Of a DNA stretch of 64,000 bases, positions 1 through 10,798 are shown one piece after another. Made by a program: the position numbers and the translations under genes. The stretch is from Gorsachius magnificus (Eukaryota > Chordata > Aves > Pelecaniformes > Ardeidae). The DNA lies in NCBI GenBank assembly GCA_034008185.1, contig CM067081.1:188869510-188933509 (forward strand). Reading direction: 5' to 3'. Within the stretch, counting starts at the first letter, position 1; each line of letters starts with the position of its first letter. The notes under the pieces were generated by a model. It was not told the DNA's origin. It saw only the letters and a list, made by a program, of their open reading frames with translations, and did not search any database.

Positions 1-2859
1 GATCTGCTGTGGGAGAAAGTCACTGTAACAACATAGTTAATGCCACAGGAGTCCACAAAACAAGTAACCCTGTGTGAAACAGCTTAAGCTGTTGGCATTA
101 CAGCGAATGAGCTTTCTGGATACCCTGTTCTTGCAGTCAGGTAGTGTGCTCGTGAGGTGCAGCAGGGTGGGTGACTTGTGTCTGTTTGGAGAGAGCAGCC
201 ATTGGGCTTATCGTGTTCCATTCAAAGGCTTGGCTGATCTTTCTCCATTCTTTGTGTCTGAAGTTTATATTCAAAAAGAAAAGTAAAATTTCGCTTTGGT
301 TAGGAATTTGATCTTACCATCGAGTCTTGACTTACTGCCTGTAGCTGGTGTGCTAGCATCCTCACATTCTGTTAGTAACTATGACAGCTTTTATTGGTAG
401 CTGTCTCATTTTTGTGAGAAGATTGGAGGTATCCGTTACTGACAGGAGATCCCTCCTCCTCTCTCCAATAGTGATGGATTCTCTTGCTCCCCTCATCCCA
501 TCGGTGTGTCCTGGAGGCAGAGATTTCATTGAGAACTCACCCCAAGTTCCTGTTGATAGTTATGCGCTGCCCAGAAGGCACTTTTTGATTCACTGTAGAA
601 TACTCCAGCAAAAAACATGACTTCAAAAGTTCTAATTATACTCGATTAGTTGCTTCTCTTTGTACTACAGAAACTTTTATTATTTCTTCTAACATACAGT
701 AAGTTGCCTTGTTACATCTTCTCCATCTATCTTTAAACTGCCTTTTGTTCAGAGAGACTACACACAGTCCCCGAATACCTCTGATTATGATGGATATTTC
801 AATGTGTAGCAAGACATTTTTATCATGGAGGGCATAATGGCAGCTGCAGATTTTTGTCAGTATATTATTTAATTTTTTTTCTAATTGCAGAATTCTAATG
901 ACAGTCAAAAATGGAAAAACAGTATGAGTTAATCTAACAGCACAACTTATTTCAGAAATTTCTGTGTTGCAGACATTTCTGATTTGTGTCGGGGGTTGTA
1001 AAATTTGGGTGCATAATCAAGTTAATAAAAACGCACTTTAGAATTCAATAGATGTGATATATGTTAAAGCTGCTAATCTGTAAATGGCAATGGGTAGTCC
1101 ATTATTTGTACTGGCTGTCTGAAGTTTTTACATTATCTGCAGCTGGAGGGTATTTCCGTTCCATCTAAGTGGTGCTGATAAAGTAGGGTGTCACAAATGG
1201 AGAGGAGGAATATGAAAACAGTAGAAAATATATCTTCCACTTTGCTGATTTTTTTTTTTTTTAAGGAAAAGTATCCTTCAAAAAATTTTATATACCTCAC
1301 TCTTAATGGAAATTCTGAAATTGATAACTTTAGCTACTAAATGAAACCACAATACTGTACTTTCCCTTCATGCAGTAACTAAAATCAGTCAAACAATTCA
1401 AGTCACCTGTTGCTTTTGATTTTCTTCACATAAAACAACATAGGGGGGCACTAGGAACACTAGATTTAAACTTGTGTTGGAATTAACACTTAATACCAAC
1501 TAAAATCCCTCTATTTTACACTTCAATGATTGGAAGAGAAAAAATAGAATTAGCCATAGTAATTTTGGTCAGAGCCTATTGACTTCAGCAATGAAAGAGA
1601 TTAAAAATATATTGCAAATATATTTTTTTCGCTGCGTGTCAGTGAACACTGTTTCGATACCAATCTGGCACATGACAAAATAAAGTTGGATTTATCAGCA
1701 AAATTCATGTGTTTGCTTTGTGATTAGTGTAGACATATTAGCATGCATTTTGTGTGAATTAGTTCAGATAAAGTTTTAATAGATCATATAGAGATTTTGG
1801 CATCAGGAAAGTGACCTATAAATTCATGATAAAAATAAGTGGCTAAGATGCAAAAAGAGCAAGGGTAAGCATGGAAATACTTGGTTAAGCCTCAGATAAG
1901 CTTCCAAATGTAAGAATTTACCTGAGCAGATTTAAACGTTGCTATCATTGCTCACTACTGAAGCCTTGTAAGAAGAATGTAAAATCTGCTGAACGTAGCC
2001 CAGTCATTTTATACTTGACTTGGTGGGCTTGATTCTATGTCCTGCAAATCTGAGATATCTTGAGAGGGCTGGCAGATGTGACACAGGAGACCTGCACCCT
2101 TCTGAAGTGACAGCTGTAGGCCAGATGGGATTACCTTGGACGCTCTGTGGGCAACTAAGTAGAGCCTGCCATGTCTGCAGAGGTACCGAGAGGAAGGATA
2201 CTTTCTGTTCTTTGCAATGTTATAGATTATTTTGTTTTTAATGGATATCTTGAATCCTTAGAAAGGCCCCTACAGAGTGTTTTGGATGTTATGAACTGAA
2301 GGGCCAGATCTTGTTTGCTTTGTCTCAGGCAAAGAGTTTAATTACAATCAGTAGAGTCAACAGAATGCCGACTCAGAGAAGCTGAAATGTTCCCAGTTGC
2401 ATATTTATTTCTCCTTATAACATATCTACCAAAAGGTGTGCTGTGGAGATGGAATCATAGGTATAGCAGCACTTCATGAATCCCAGTTGTGGAATCCACA
2501 AATAAAGGAATTTAGAAGTCCTCAGTTCCGGCTTTAAATCTGTTCTGCTGAAATCAGTAGGAATTTCATTATTTTAGGGTAGCCCAGTTATATCAGTCCT
2601 GAGCTGTCCTGGAAATCTCTTCCATCTAGTAACATTTCAGAAAGCACCTCTTACAGTATAGTGTTTAATGGTAATATCACATGAAATAAAATTTATTTTT
2701 GTATTTCATTGAAAAGCTTCGGTTGCTTTAAATCAAGGACAGTTTAATTTTCCTACAGGCAGAATGCAACACAAGGCCTTTCTGAGACTGCTGGCAGGCA
2801 GTTTTCGAAAGGGTCCTTTTTGCATTACAGTTCAGGGCAACAGGATCATATTTAAATAA
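1..2859. other. AT-rich unique DNA, no gene recognised
   Basis: No recognisable exon or interspersed repeat was found here. The open frames are short (70 codons at 74-286, 79 at 381-620, 90 on the minus strand at 636-908, 73 at 2020-2241). They show no known domain and are of a size expected by chance. A T14 run lies at 1249-1262. Phrases near 2300-2330 (gggccagatct) and 1570-1600 faintly resemble old amniote repeats, but too little is left to assign a family. Confidence 0.6.
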
Positions 2860-3665
2860 ATGCTTCATGACATCAGTAGCCCATGACTTTAATCTCTTCT
2901 ACTTTACCTTTGACACCAGCATATTGGTGCTTGTCCTTTACCCGCATTTTAACATTTTCACTTTTTATTCTTTCATTATTCCCATTAATTTCTTCTTCTA
3001 CTCCATCATCTGTCTTCCCTTCTTTTTTCTGTCTCTTGCTTTCATTACTTAACTCTTCAGCTGCTTGCATTTTTTCTCTTATCGCTGCACAGGACTCTGG
3101 ATAAGGGCAGGTGGAAAAGCTGCTGCTGAGTAACATCTGAAGTGCATCTGCTGTGGTGTGACAGACCCTCTGTGTGCTTTAAATACCAGCTTACTTGATC
3201 TTTTTCGTTTACCGTACTGGAATTACACGCTTGTCCTTGTGCTTGCACGGCCACATGTGCACCCAGAGCTATGCCAAAGCAGAGTCTACAACCCAGGACA
3301 TCCAGCCATAACACACTTGCCTGCCAGTACTCTTACTCGTGCTTTCCTTCCTTTCCCCTTCCACCAGGTACACACGCTGGCTTCCACAGCTTACTCTCTT
3401 CGTCCTCTTTTGCTTTTTGCACTTCCCTTCTGTTACCATTTTACATTTTCTCTTCTTCTTGTTTTGAGCAGAGATAGTTTCCGTTTCTTTTGTGAAATTT
3501 CCTTGTGAAACAAGCAAAAGTCTCCTGGTTTCTCTGAGAAGGCCTAGTGCATATGTGGTGCAGTGGGATAAAGATAATTCTGTGTAACAAATTTCAGCCA
3601 TTTTGACAATATATGTGTTCCTTACAGAAACAAGCCGTGAACGTGACAGCTTAGATTTTGCCATT
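2860..3665. other. Pyrimidine-rich patch with overlapping open frames on both strands
   Basis: The plus strand is dominated by C and T, most clearly at about 2985-3050, and most stop codons are absent as a result. On the plus strand frames run at 2867-3052, 2883-3104, 3158-3508 (116 codons) and 3271-3477. On the minus strand they run at 2873-3136, 3057-3314 and 3269-3664 (131 codons, lysine/arginine-rich). None matches a family I recognise. The most likely explanation is composition bias, which removes TAA, TAG and TGA. A lncRNA exon or an old processed pseudogene cannot be excluded. Confidence 0.45.
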
Positions 3666-3777
3666 TCTGACTTGTTTTAAATGAGCTAGAAGTTTTAAAA
3701 AACTTTATAGTTGGGATGCTGTAAAGTACATTGCAGTAATATAGGAAAGACTTTTGAAGCATGTTATATTGGCAACC

Positions 3778-3791
3778 ATATATATATATAT
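3778..3791. repeat. (TA)n microsatellite
   Basis: An uninterrupted alternating AT run of 14 bases, followed by an imperfect extension (tctatat). Ordinary simple repeat. Confidence 0.9.
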
Positions 3792-3873
3792 CTATATCAG
3801 GAGGAGATTTTTACATTAAATTGCTGCTTTCTTAATTTCATGCTTTTAGGGCTACCAGTCTTCAGAATATATA

Positions 3874-3899
3874 CAGTAGGTTTTCACAGTAGGTTTTCA
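3874..3899. repeat. 13-bp perfect tandem duplication
   Basis: The unit cagtaggttttca occurs twice back to back with no mismatch. It looks like a recent local slippage duplication. Confidence 0.9.
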
Positions 3900-3982
3900 C
3901 AACTCTGTAATATATAAACATCCTTCAAAGTATTAGCAAGATGTCCAGTATTGTGATTCTGTGGAGACAGTAGGTAGGTAAG

Positions 3983-4482
3983 TGTGGTGGGTTAGCTTTG
4001 GCCAGCCACCCCTTCACTCCCCCTCCTTGGCAGGACAGGGGGGACAAAAATAGGATGAAGAAAAGACGGGGAGATTGCTTGCCAGTTACTGTTACGGGCG
4101 AAACAGACCTGACCTGGGGAAAGTCAATTTAATTTATTGCCAATTAAAATAGATTTGGGTAGCAAGAAATGAAGAAAAATAAAGCATTGCGGTCTTCGGG
4201 AAGCACCACCTCACTTTCTTCTTCACGGACCCTGATGTTCGTAGGGCTGTTTCTCACACTTTCTTCCCCCTCCTCTTCTGCCTGTGTGGCGGTTTTGCCC
4301 TTTCCTAAATCTTTCCCCTGAGGTGCTGCCACCTTGGCTGAGGGCTCAGCCGTGCCCTGGGGTGGGGGCAGTCGGAGCCGGTTGGAACCGGCCGTGTCCG
4401 GCGTGGGGCAGCCCCAGCCTCTCCTCACAGAGGCCGCCCCGCAGCCCCCGCTGCCCGCACCTCGCCACCGACACCCGGTAAA
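3983..4482 (-). mobile_element. Solo endogenous-retrovirus LTR (avian family)
   Basis: The left edge reads TGTGGTGGGTTAGC and the right edge reads CACCCGGTAAA. These match, with mutations, the termini of a common bird LTR family (TGTGGTGGGTT...CCCAATACA). Family hallmarks seen inside are gggagattgcttgccagt, gggcgaaacagacctgacc, and a GC-rich half ending in a run of C-rich blocks near 4430-4465. From memory of the family, the sense orientation is probably minus. No gag, pol or env remnant flanks it, so it is a solo LTR. No clear target-site duplication is visible, and the right end carries AA in place of the expected CA. A 94-codon minus frame at 4144-4428 lies inside and is not considered a gene. 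Compared with longer copies as I recall them, this one lacks the internal array of roughly 30-bp repeats. The family name is not certain. Confidence 0.75.
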
Positions 4483-7400
4483 TAATCTGTAGTGCTGGTG
4501 TGGGGGACATAATTATTCATGACTGAAAGGAAAAAAAAGAACCCCACGTGAACAATGTGGCATGTTTTTCTAGGTTTTTGGGTGAAGTGAGAAATAAAAT
4601 ACTTAAATCGAGATCGCTCCTTTCAGCTCTGCTCGCATTAGCGAGTGCTGTTTGGGCAAGAGCGATGCGCGACAGAGCGGTTGAGGGTAGGTGAGGATTG
4701 GCTTACTTGGTCTAAAAACGCCAAACCTAAGTAGTTAAAGCATATTGTTACCATAGCTAAATTACTGTTTTGATAGAATGGTAAAAAATATGAACTGTTT
4801 TCTTGCGAGGAGAGGCCTTTGTTCGTCACACAGGAAGATCTGGAAACTAAAAGCTGAAGCTTAGGTGTTGTATAGTATGTGGAATGTAGATGTAAGTTTT
4901 TGTTTTTATAGGGGAGGGTGCTTATTTTTTCAGGGTTAGAGACTGTGTGTTTGTGGCACTGATTATATATAAAAATGAAAGCAGTTTAGGAACAGAGCTG
5001 GTATGTTACCTGACAGCTTTTAACGAGTCCTAGTGGGCCAGTGGAAGGATTTTCCTTCTGGGGTGTTGCATCAGACTCATATCCATGACAGGAATTTCCA
5101 CAGGATCATATGCAGTTGTCATAAATTAAAATTCGTTGGTTCTGCAACAGCCAAAGCAAATGATGTTACTAGCAAAAAAGTCATCACATTGTACCTTTTT
5201 GAAGAGAATGTCTTACTTGCCAGGATTCTCTTACCATATGCATTTGAAGCATCCCTCTTTAAAAGAAAATATATGTTAATATTTCAGAAAGAAAAAATAT
5301 GTAGTTTAACGTATTAATATTTTACTGTTTTTATTTTATGTTGAATTTGTACAGTGCCTGGGAGTGTTTGTATAGGGGCAGTTTTATTCATGTATAATTG
5401 ATTGATTGAAGAAAGTCACAAGATGGCATAAAAATAGAAAAATGTCTGTCCAAGAAAATGTGTTGCTTTAAAAATGTAAAAGATATCCACATTCCCATTA
5501 TGTCTTGATTTGTATGTTTCAGATGGAAGATGTTTTGTGTTTCATGAGGAACATGTGCATCATACAGTGCAGGAGGTTGCTATGGGAATTGTTTTACTCA
5601 CTTATTATGAAATTTGATGCAGAAATGAGAGTTTGTATCAATGCCTAAATTAACTTCATTTAGTTTGAAAATGGTTGGGTTTTAAAATCTGTTAAATAGG
5701 TTAAATTCATTTCAGCATACTTGCTTCTTTATGAACAAATACATTTTCTTATGAAAATCAAAGATTTGTCTTTTTTGGCTTTTACCAATGGTTTAAATCA
5801 CTAGGATAAGAGGCTTTGCTGCTGTGACAATATGGTCCAAGAGGTAATTAAAAATAGTTAAAGAAGATACTACCTGTGTATTTACTGTTGGAATAGAAAC
5901 CTACTGAGTGTGAAGAGTTGTACTGCAGTTTTGCAGGTATGTGAGAGAGTTCCCAAAAGCTGCAGGCAACATTTGGATTCTCTGTACAGTGCATTTTCAA
6001 AAGCTGAATTCAAATTTCTTCATACAATTTAAAGTTCTCATCCAGAAAGTCATAGTGCATCTCAGAAAAGTGTATCTAGAGCACAACCAGGGTATTGCAG
6101 ACCAGCTACTCACAGCGGCCAAGTAAAAAATACTTTAAAAACCATTACTTTTTCTACCTAAGGTCCAACTTAGAAACTAATCACTCATGCAAATTTTTCT
6201 TCATAAAAGTTCAAATTATTATTTGCAAGTTATTATATACTTCATTTTGGTAATGAATGATATGGGAGACCAGAAGGGCTAGATTTATACTCATGTGTCT
6301 TTACTGATGTTCTTATCCTGCTCCGTAGTGATCAGCTGTTAATATAATACCAGTGACTTCAGTTATAATTACAATTAACGTGAGCTTTTATGCTGGTTTT
6401 GAACAGAAGAGTGGGTAAAAACTTGTGAAATGTTCTTTTTTTTTAAACTGTTTTGTCGATGAGAGTTTCTGCTAACAAAAATGGATCAACTTCTTTGAGA
6501 TACATTATGTACCCGTGTCATGTAGGCTGGACATGTAACTTTCAGGAAAAAAAAGAGCGATTTATGAAACATCTACAAGAAAATTATTGTAAAGGGATAA
6601 GAGTTTACAGCTTTTTTTCTTTATTAAGGAACCAGATCTTTGTATTACAGCTTGGATTCTTTGCAAATTAGAGATTTGAAAATGTACCTTTTAGTTCACT
6701 TGCATGGTTGTGTACCAAGCTCCGGCACAATCCCTCTTATGTATTCTTGAACTCTTCAGTGCATGTAGAGAAAGAAGATGAAGATTTGTTCTGGCTCATG
6801 TTTGACATACCTTGTATGCCATTTATTGACAGCTTATCCCTTCTTCTCAAGCCAGGCACTGGTATCCAGCATTCTGACACACCCCTTGTCCTCCTGCTCA
6901 AAGCACTCAGTTTCTGTAGTTTTCATCATTCTTCCGTAACAACCATATGAGGAGAAAATATTAGAATATAGAAGAGATCCAGGTTTCCATTGTTACCCTG
7001 ATCTATTATGGGATCATTTTGTACAGATATTAGTGACTACTATTTTAATTCCTTTTTTTGCTGCTGATAATTAAATGCAAATGCAACAAAATAACTATCA
7101 AATGACTACAGCCAGAAGTAATGTGAATGGAGATGAGTAAAAGTCCAGTCGGATGACCTGGCCTCCCTCAGAATCCAAGGGCACATTCAGAGAGGATAGT
7201 GGCACCGTGTCTGTAACATCTAGTAAGCCACAGGTCTCTGCTCACCAGCAGTAACGAGCCACACCGCTCTCCTGGCTGCAGTCAGCATTTGGTATAAGCA
7301 TGTGGCTTTTCTCCCAACAGCAGAGTGACACAGAAGTCACTGTCCAGAACTTAGGGGACATTCCATTTAGGTCTGCTGCTTCCTAGGAACAAGGCTTCTT

Positions 7401-8192
7401 TGGTGAGCGTGTCATTCATCAGTTACATACGAGGAACAGGACAAGAGTGAGTGTGCCGTTGGGGTCATCTAATTTACAGGAGGAAAACATCCCATTCTGT
7501 AAGCATCACATCATGGCTCATCCCTTTTCCAGATAGTTTCTGAATATGCTGAACAGCACTGGCCTTCTTACAGATAGGTGCTTTGTGTCTCCATTGCTGA
7601 TCTTCTGGGAAATACTGCAAACTGTCATTTATTCTTATTTTTAATATCCTCTCTTTTAATTATTTTAAGCAGTGCAAGGGCCTCCTTTTTTTCCTCCCAT
7701 GCAGTTGAGTTTCTTTTAGAGACTTTGGGTAAGAGAGCTTATAAAATTATTTTTGAAAATACATGACTTACAAGCGGATCTCTCTTGTCCACATTCTCAA
7801 AGAACTGTGATCATCCAAGATACGGCTTTCCTTTTCATACTGAAATGTTGACTCCTTCCCAACATACCATATTTATTGACATACACATATTTTTTATTGT
7901 AGTCTATAGCAGGTGGCCTAGTGTGAACTCCACGTGTACTGACCTGTAGTTTTTCAGATCTTCTCTAGATTCTTTTGATTTCGTATTTACCACCTTCCTT
8001 TGATACTAAAACAATTTGAAGCAGGGATTTGTCCTCCATTGTAAGTTCAGATATTTCATACTCATGTTTCCTGTTGATGGGGTACACTCCAGTGAGTTAG
8101 AGTTCAGTTTGTCTTTTTGGTCACATCTTCTCTAATAGCACTTCAATTTAAGACAGATCCCCTCATGTGTCTCTCTAACGAGGGTCTGTGGC
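4483..8192. other. Unique AT-rich DNA with a CpG cluster at its left end
   Basis: Right after the LTR, 4609-4679 holds eight CpG dinucleotides in about 71 bases, including a short hairpin ctcgc-atta-gcgag at 4632-4645. The rest is CpG-poor unique sequence. Open frames such as 5033-5317 (94 codons), 6708-6950 (80) and 7578-7766 (62) show no known motif. 7140-7400 is somewhat richer in G and C but I cannot assign it to a repeat family. Confidence 0.5.
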
Positions 8193-8720
8193 CTAGTATC
8201 TTCTCCAATCGTCTCTACTGTGGATGCAAAACCAATTCTTTTGTGGCCCCCCTTCTCTCTGCCAGCCATGGGTAGAAGCTTCTAGGTGGCTGTATGTGGG
8301 AGGCTCCTCACTAGGCCTCATCCTGACCCCCAGCCTTGGCAGTGTTAGAATCCAATTTTGTTGGATGAGAGGAAGGCCCCCTTGCTTTCTTGCCCACTCA
8401 GACAAGACAATTAGCTGGCTCTTCAGTCTCCCACAGCTGGTCCCCACAGGGATGCCCTGGTACTGTGGGCTGGGGCTGCCCCCTGCTGCCCCCTGCCCTG
8501 CCATGCTCCCTGGGTGAGGGCAGTCAGGTCCTGCCCTGCCCACGGACAGCCCCCACCACTCCTGGCCCCCAGCCCACAGGGAGCCGCCAGTCCCTGCAGG
8601 TCTCTGGCATCTTACTCTGTATTTATATTTAAGCCTCTCAGAGATTGCAATCCTTCCTATTTTCTCACTTGGACACAACTTGAAGCTCTTAGAAGGATGC
8701 GTTTTTCTTTTTAATAACCT
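8193..8720. other. GC-rich, CpG-poor patch with the longest open frame of the window
   Basis: A locally C-rich plus strand (many CCCC, CTGCC and CAGCC runs at about 8440-8600) is flanked by AT-rich DNA. The minus strand is open for 161 codons at 8193-8678, and overlapping plus frames exist at 8224-8517, 8390-8632 and 8514-8714. The minus product is rich in G, S, P and W and has no recognised domain. C-rich sequence lacks AT-rich stop codons, so openness on both strands is weak evidence for coding. It could be an old repeat or a lncRNA exon. Confidence 0.45.
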
Positions 8721-10100
8721 CCTTCATCCTGTTTGTTCATGACAGCTCCCTTCTCTGGATTTTATCAGTCTTTTCTGATAGGTTGTATGCATTTCTTCTG
8801 AGCTTGCAAAAGGTCTCTTTAATCAGCCTCTGTGCCACCTGTAAAGATGTGATGCTTGTAGCTGTCCCTTTTTTCTTCCTTGTAACAAGCTTACTCATTT
8901 TTATTCAGTGACCCTCTTTGAAAATAGTGGTAAGGTTTTTTGGGCTTTTGTTGCCCTTCAAGGACATAGATTCTAATCTACATCAAAGCAGTTATTGACT
9001 GTGGCTAGAAATTTACTTTGGGTCATACCCTGATGTGACGTGTACTCATACAAGACAGGCAGAAATATCTAATGGCCCTAATATTTATCTGCCATACTTA
9101 AAGGGACATGTTTTAGTGTTACGAAGGTGCTTTGCTTCTTAGGTGTTTGTAGGGATTGGTTCAGAACATGGGTTATGTTTATATCCTCTGTCTTTCTCAG
9201 TGTTGTCTTCCTTGGCTATTGCTGAAGGGGAGTCTCTTAACATGAATGGGATGTTAACTTCCAGATGGATCTGATAACCAAGAGCAGTCATTCTCTAATT
9301 ATTTTTTTTTTTGGGCGAGGGGGGGACAACACACGATACATGGACCCAAACCCAACCCTGAATCTTTGAGCTTGCTCATGACCAAAGTGATCCATACGAA
9401 ACTGTGGCATAGCTGAAGTATTGATTGTGGTTTTGTGTCTGTAGGGAGGACTGGCCTGTGTGTAAGAGTTTTTCTCTCCACAGTTCAATGTAGCTCTGAG
9501 TAGGGAACCAAGGAGTGGATGACAGATGTGTAAGCAGCATCCTCTAGAGAGGCTTCTTACTCAGGTCACTGGTCATGGTCTCTGAGGAGAAATATGCCAC
9601 CAAGGACGTAAAGCTCTTTTCTTTGCAAGAGACTCAGTAAATGAAATCATGCCAAATGTCAGTTTTAGGGTAGGGACCTCTGTGAGAATCCAATTGTTTT
9701 ACGGATATTTAGTTTGCGACCATTATGTGTAGCTAACTGTGGAGGTCATACCAGTATTGAACCAACCTCATAAGCAGTGTAAGCAGTCCTTAAGGTGCCC
9801 AAACTGAGGACGTGGTAAGGCCATGGAAGCCCCATGCAAGCCCCATGCTGATGAGGGAGTAACCCCCTCTTCAGCCAAAGTGGAAAATGCCTACTTAGCA
9901 GATGCTGTGAACAGTCAGCTAATGGATATGACAGCAATTGGTGGGACAATTGCCTCTTTATTTTCATGGTTGCTCTTTTGGCAGGAGATTGTGGTTGCCC
10001 AAGTAGGTTATTTTAGAACCTTTTCTTGTTTCTTTTTTGATATTTTTTCCTCTTCTGTTTTTTCCACAGTTAGTTTGGCTTATTTATCTTCCCTTCTCCT
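8721..10100. other. Unique DNA, no gene recognised
   Basis: A T-run followed by a G-rich stretch (ttttttgggcgagggggggac) lies near 9301-9327. Minus-strand frames at 9288-9488 and 9299-9481 span it and are not convincing genes. A plus frame of 107 codons at 9823-10146 runs into the C17 tract and shows no known domain. Confidence 0.55.
9827..9848. repeat. 11-bp perfect tandem duplication
   Basis: The unit aagccccatgc is repeated twice head to tail without mismatch. Small slippage duplication. Confidence 0.85.
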
Positions 10101-10117
10101 CCCCCCCCCCCCCCCCC
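10101..10117. repeat. Poly-C tract (C17)
   Basis: Seventeen consecutive C on the plus strand, preceded by a pyrimidine stretch. Long C/G homopolymers are rare in AT-rich DNA. This one could form G-quadruplex or i-motif structures, and its assembled length may be unreliable. Confidence 0.95.
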
Positions 10118-10406
10118 AATTTTCCTTTTTGTCTTTAGAAGCTTAAGGGCTGTGTGTCTCATGTTTTCTGGCAGTTTGTGGATTTTTTGTGGATTTTGAT
10201 TGATTAGGTGGGTTCTGCATTGTTTGGGTGGGTGGAGTTCCGTGTTTCTTTTCCCCTGGAAGTTGTTTGTGTGGCTGTTTAATTTTTTATATTTTGTTGT
10301 TGTGTTGGGTTTTCAGTTTATTTGTTTAGATGTAATTTTTGTGTGTGTGGAAGAAACAGGAGGAGCTAGAACTCCACATGCAGATGCAGAACTACAGCGT
10401 CATTGG

Positions 10407-10448
10407 AATAAACTGCCAAGTGGCAGAAATAAACTGCCAAGTGGCAGA
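10407..10448 (+). repeat. 21-bp perfect tandem duplication next to the CR1 relic
   Basis: Two identical 21-base units (10407-10427 and 10428-10448), each beginning aataaactgccaag. Translated, they give a repeated peptide NKLPSGR. The unit lies just upstream of the CR1 endonuclease-like piece. The preceding residues HWNKLP also resemble the HWNRLP motif of the CR1 ORF2 C-terminus, but that match is too short to rely on. Confidence 0.9.
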
Positions 10449-10480
10449 ACAACTTTGAATGGTGGGAGTTCAGTGAGGGA

Positions 10481-10798
10481 TGCATGCAAGCTCTACAGAA
10501 GAGTCAGGCAGAGAAGGGATGGGAGGGTTGACCTTTACATGAAGGAGCAGTTTGAATGTGTGGAGCTCTTATGTGTGAAAGTTTTGGTTCAATATGAGGG
10601 AAAAGATTTTCAAAGGAAGGACAACTATGCAGCAGAACAGGTTGCCTAGAGAAGCCAAGTTATGGAATCACCTTTTTTGAAAGTTTTGAAGATGCATCTG
10701 GCTGATGTCCAGAGTGATCTGGACAAAATTCAGGTGCTGCTTTACACAGGAGTTTGGACTAGACAACCTCCTAGTGTGAGTGACTGAGTCTATGATAT
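10481..10798 (+). mobile_element. Internally deleted CR1 LINE relic
   Basis: Two parts of a CR1 element are joined here. About 10485-10575 translates as KLYRRVRQRRDGRVDLYMKE and onward, which matches the beginning of the CR1 ORF2 endonuclease region (consensus type LFRRDRQGRRGGGVALYV). From about 10635 the sequence matches the CR1 3' end: gaacaggttgcctagagaa, then ctggctgatgtccag, then gagtttggactagacaacctcc. The several kilobases that normally separate these parts (the rest of the endonuclease, the reverse transcriptase and the C-terminal domain) are absent. The copy is old and diverged, and the terminal ATTCTATG tail is reduced to ctatgata. The alternative is two separate fragments lying side by side. 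CR1 is a non-LTR retrotransposon that copies by target-primed reverse transcription; this copy cannot be active. Confidence 0.7.

Noticed and set aside
4144..4428. 94-codon minus frame as a gene
   Set aside because: It lies wholly inside the solo LTR and its residues follow the LTR's GC-rich composition. It resembles no retroviral or host protein.
10200..10649. 149-codon plus frame as a host gene
   Set aside because: Its first third is a G/T-rich low-complexity stretch and its last third is CR1 endonuclease relic, so it is a chance fusion of repeat-derived sequence.
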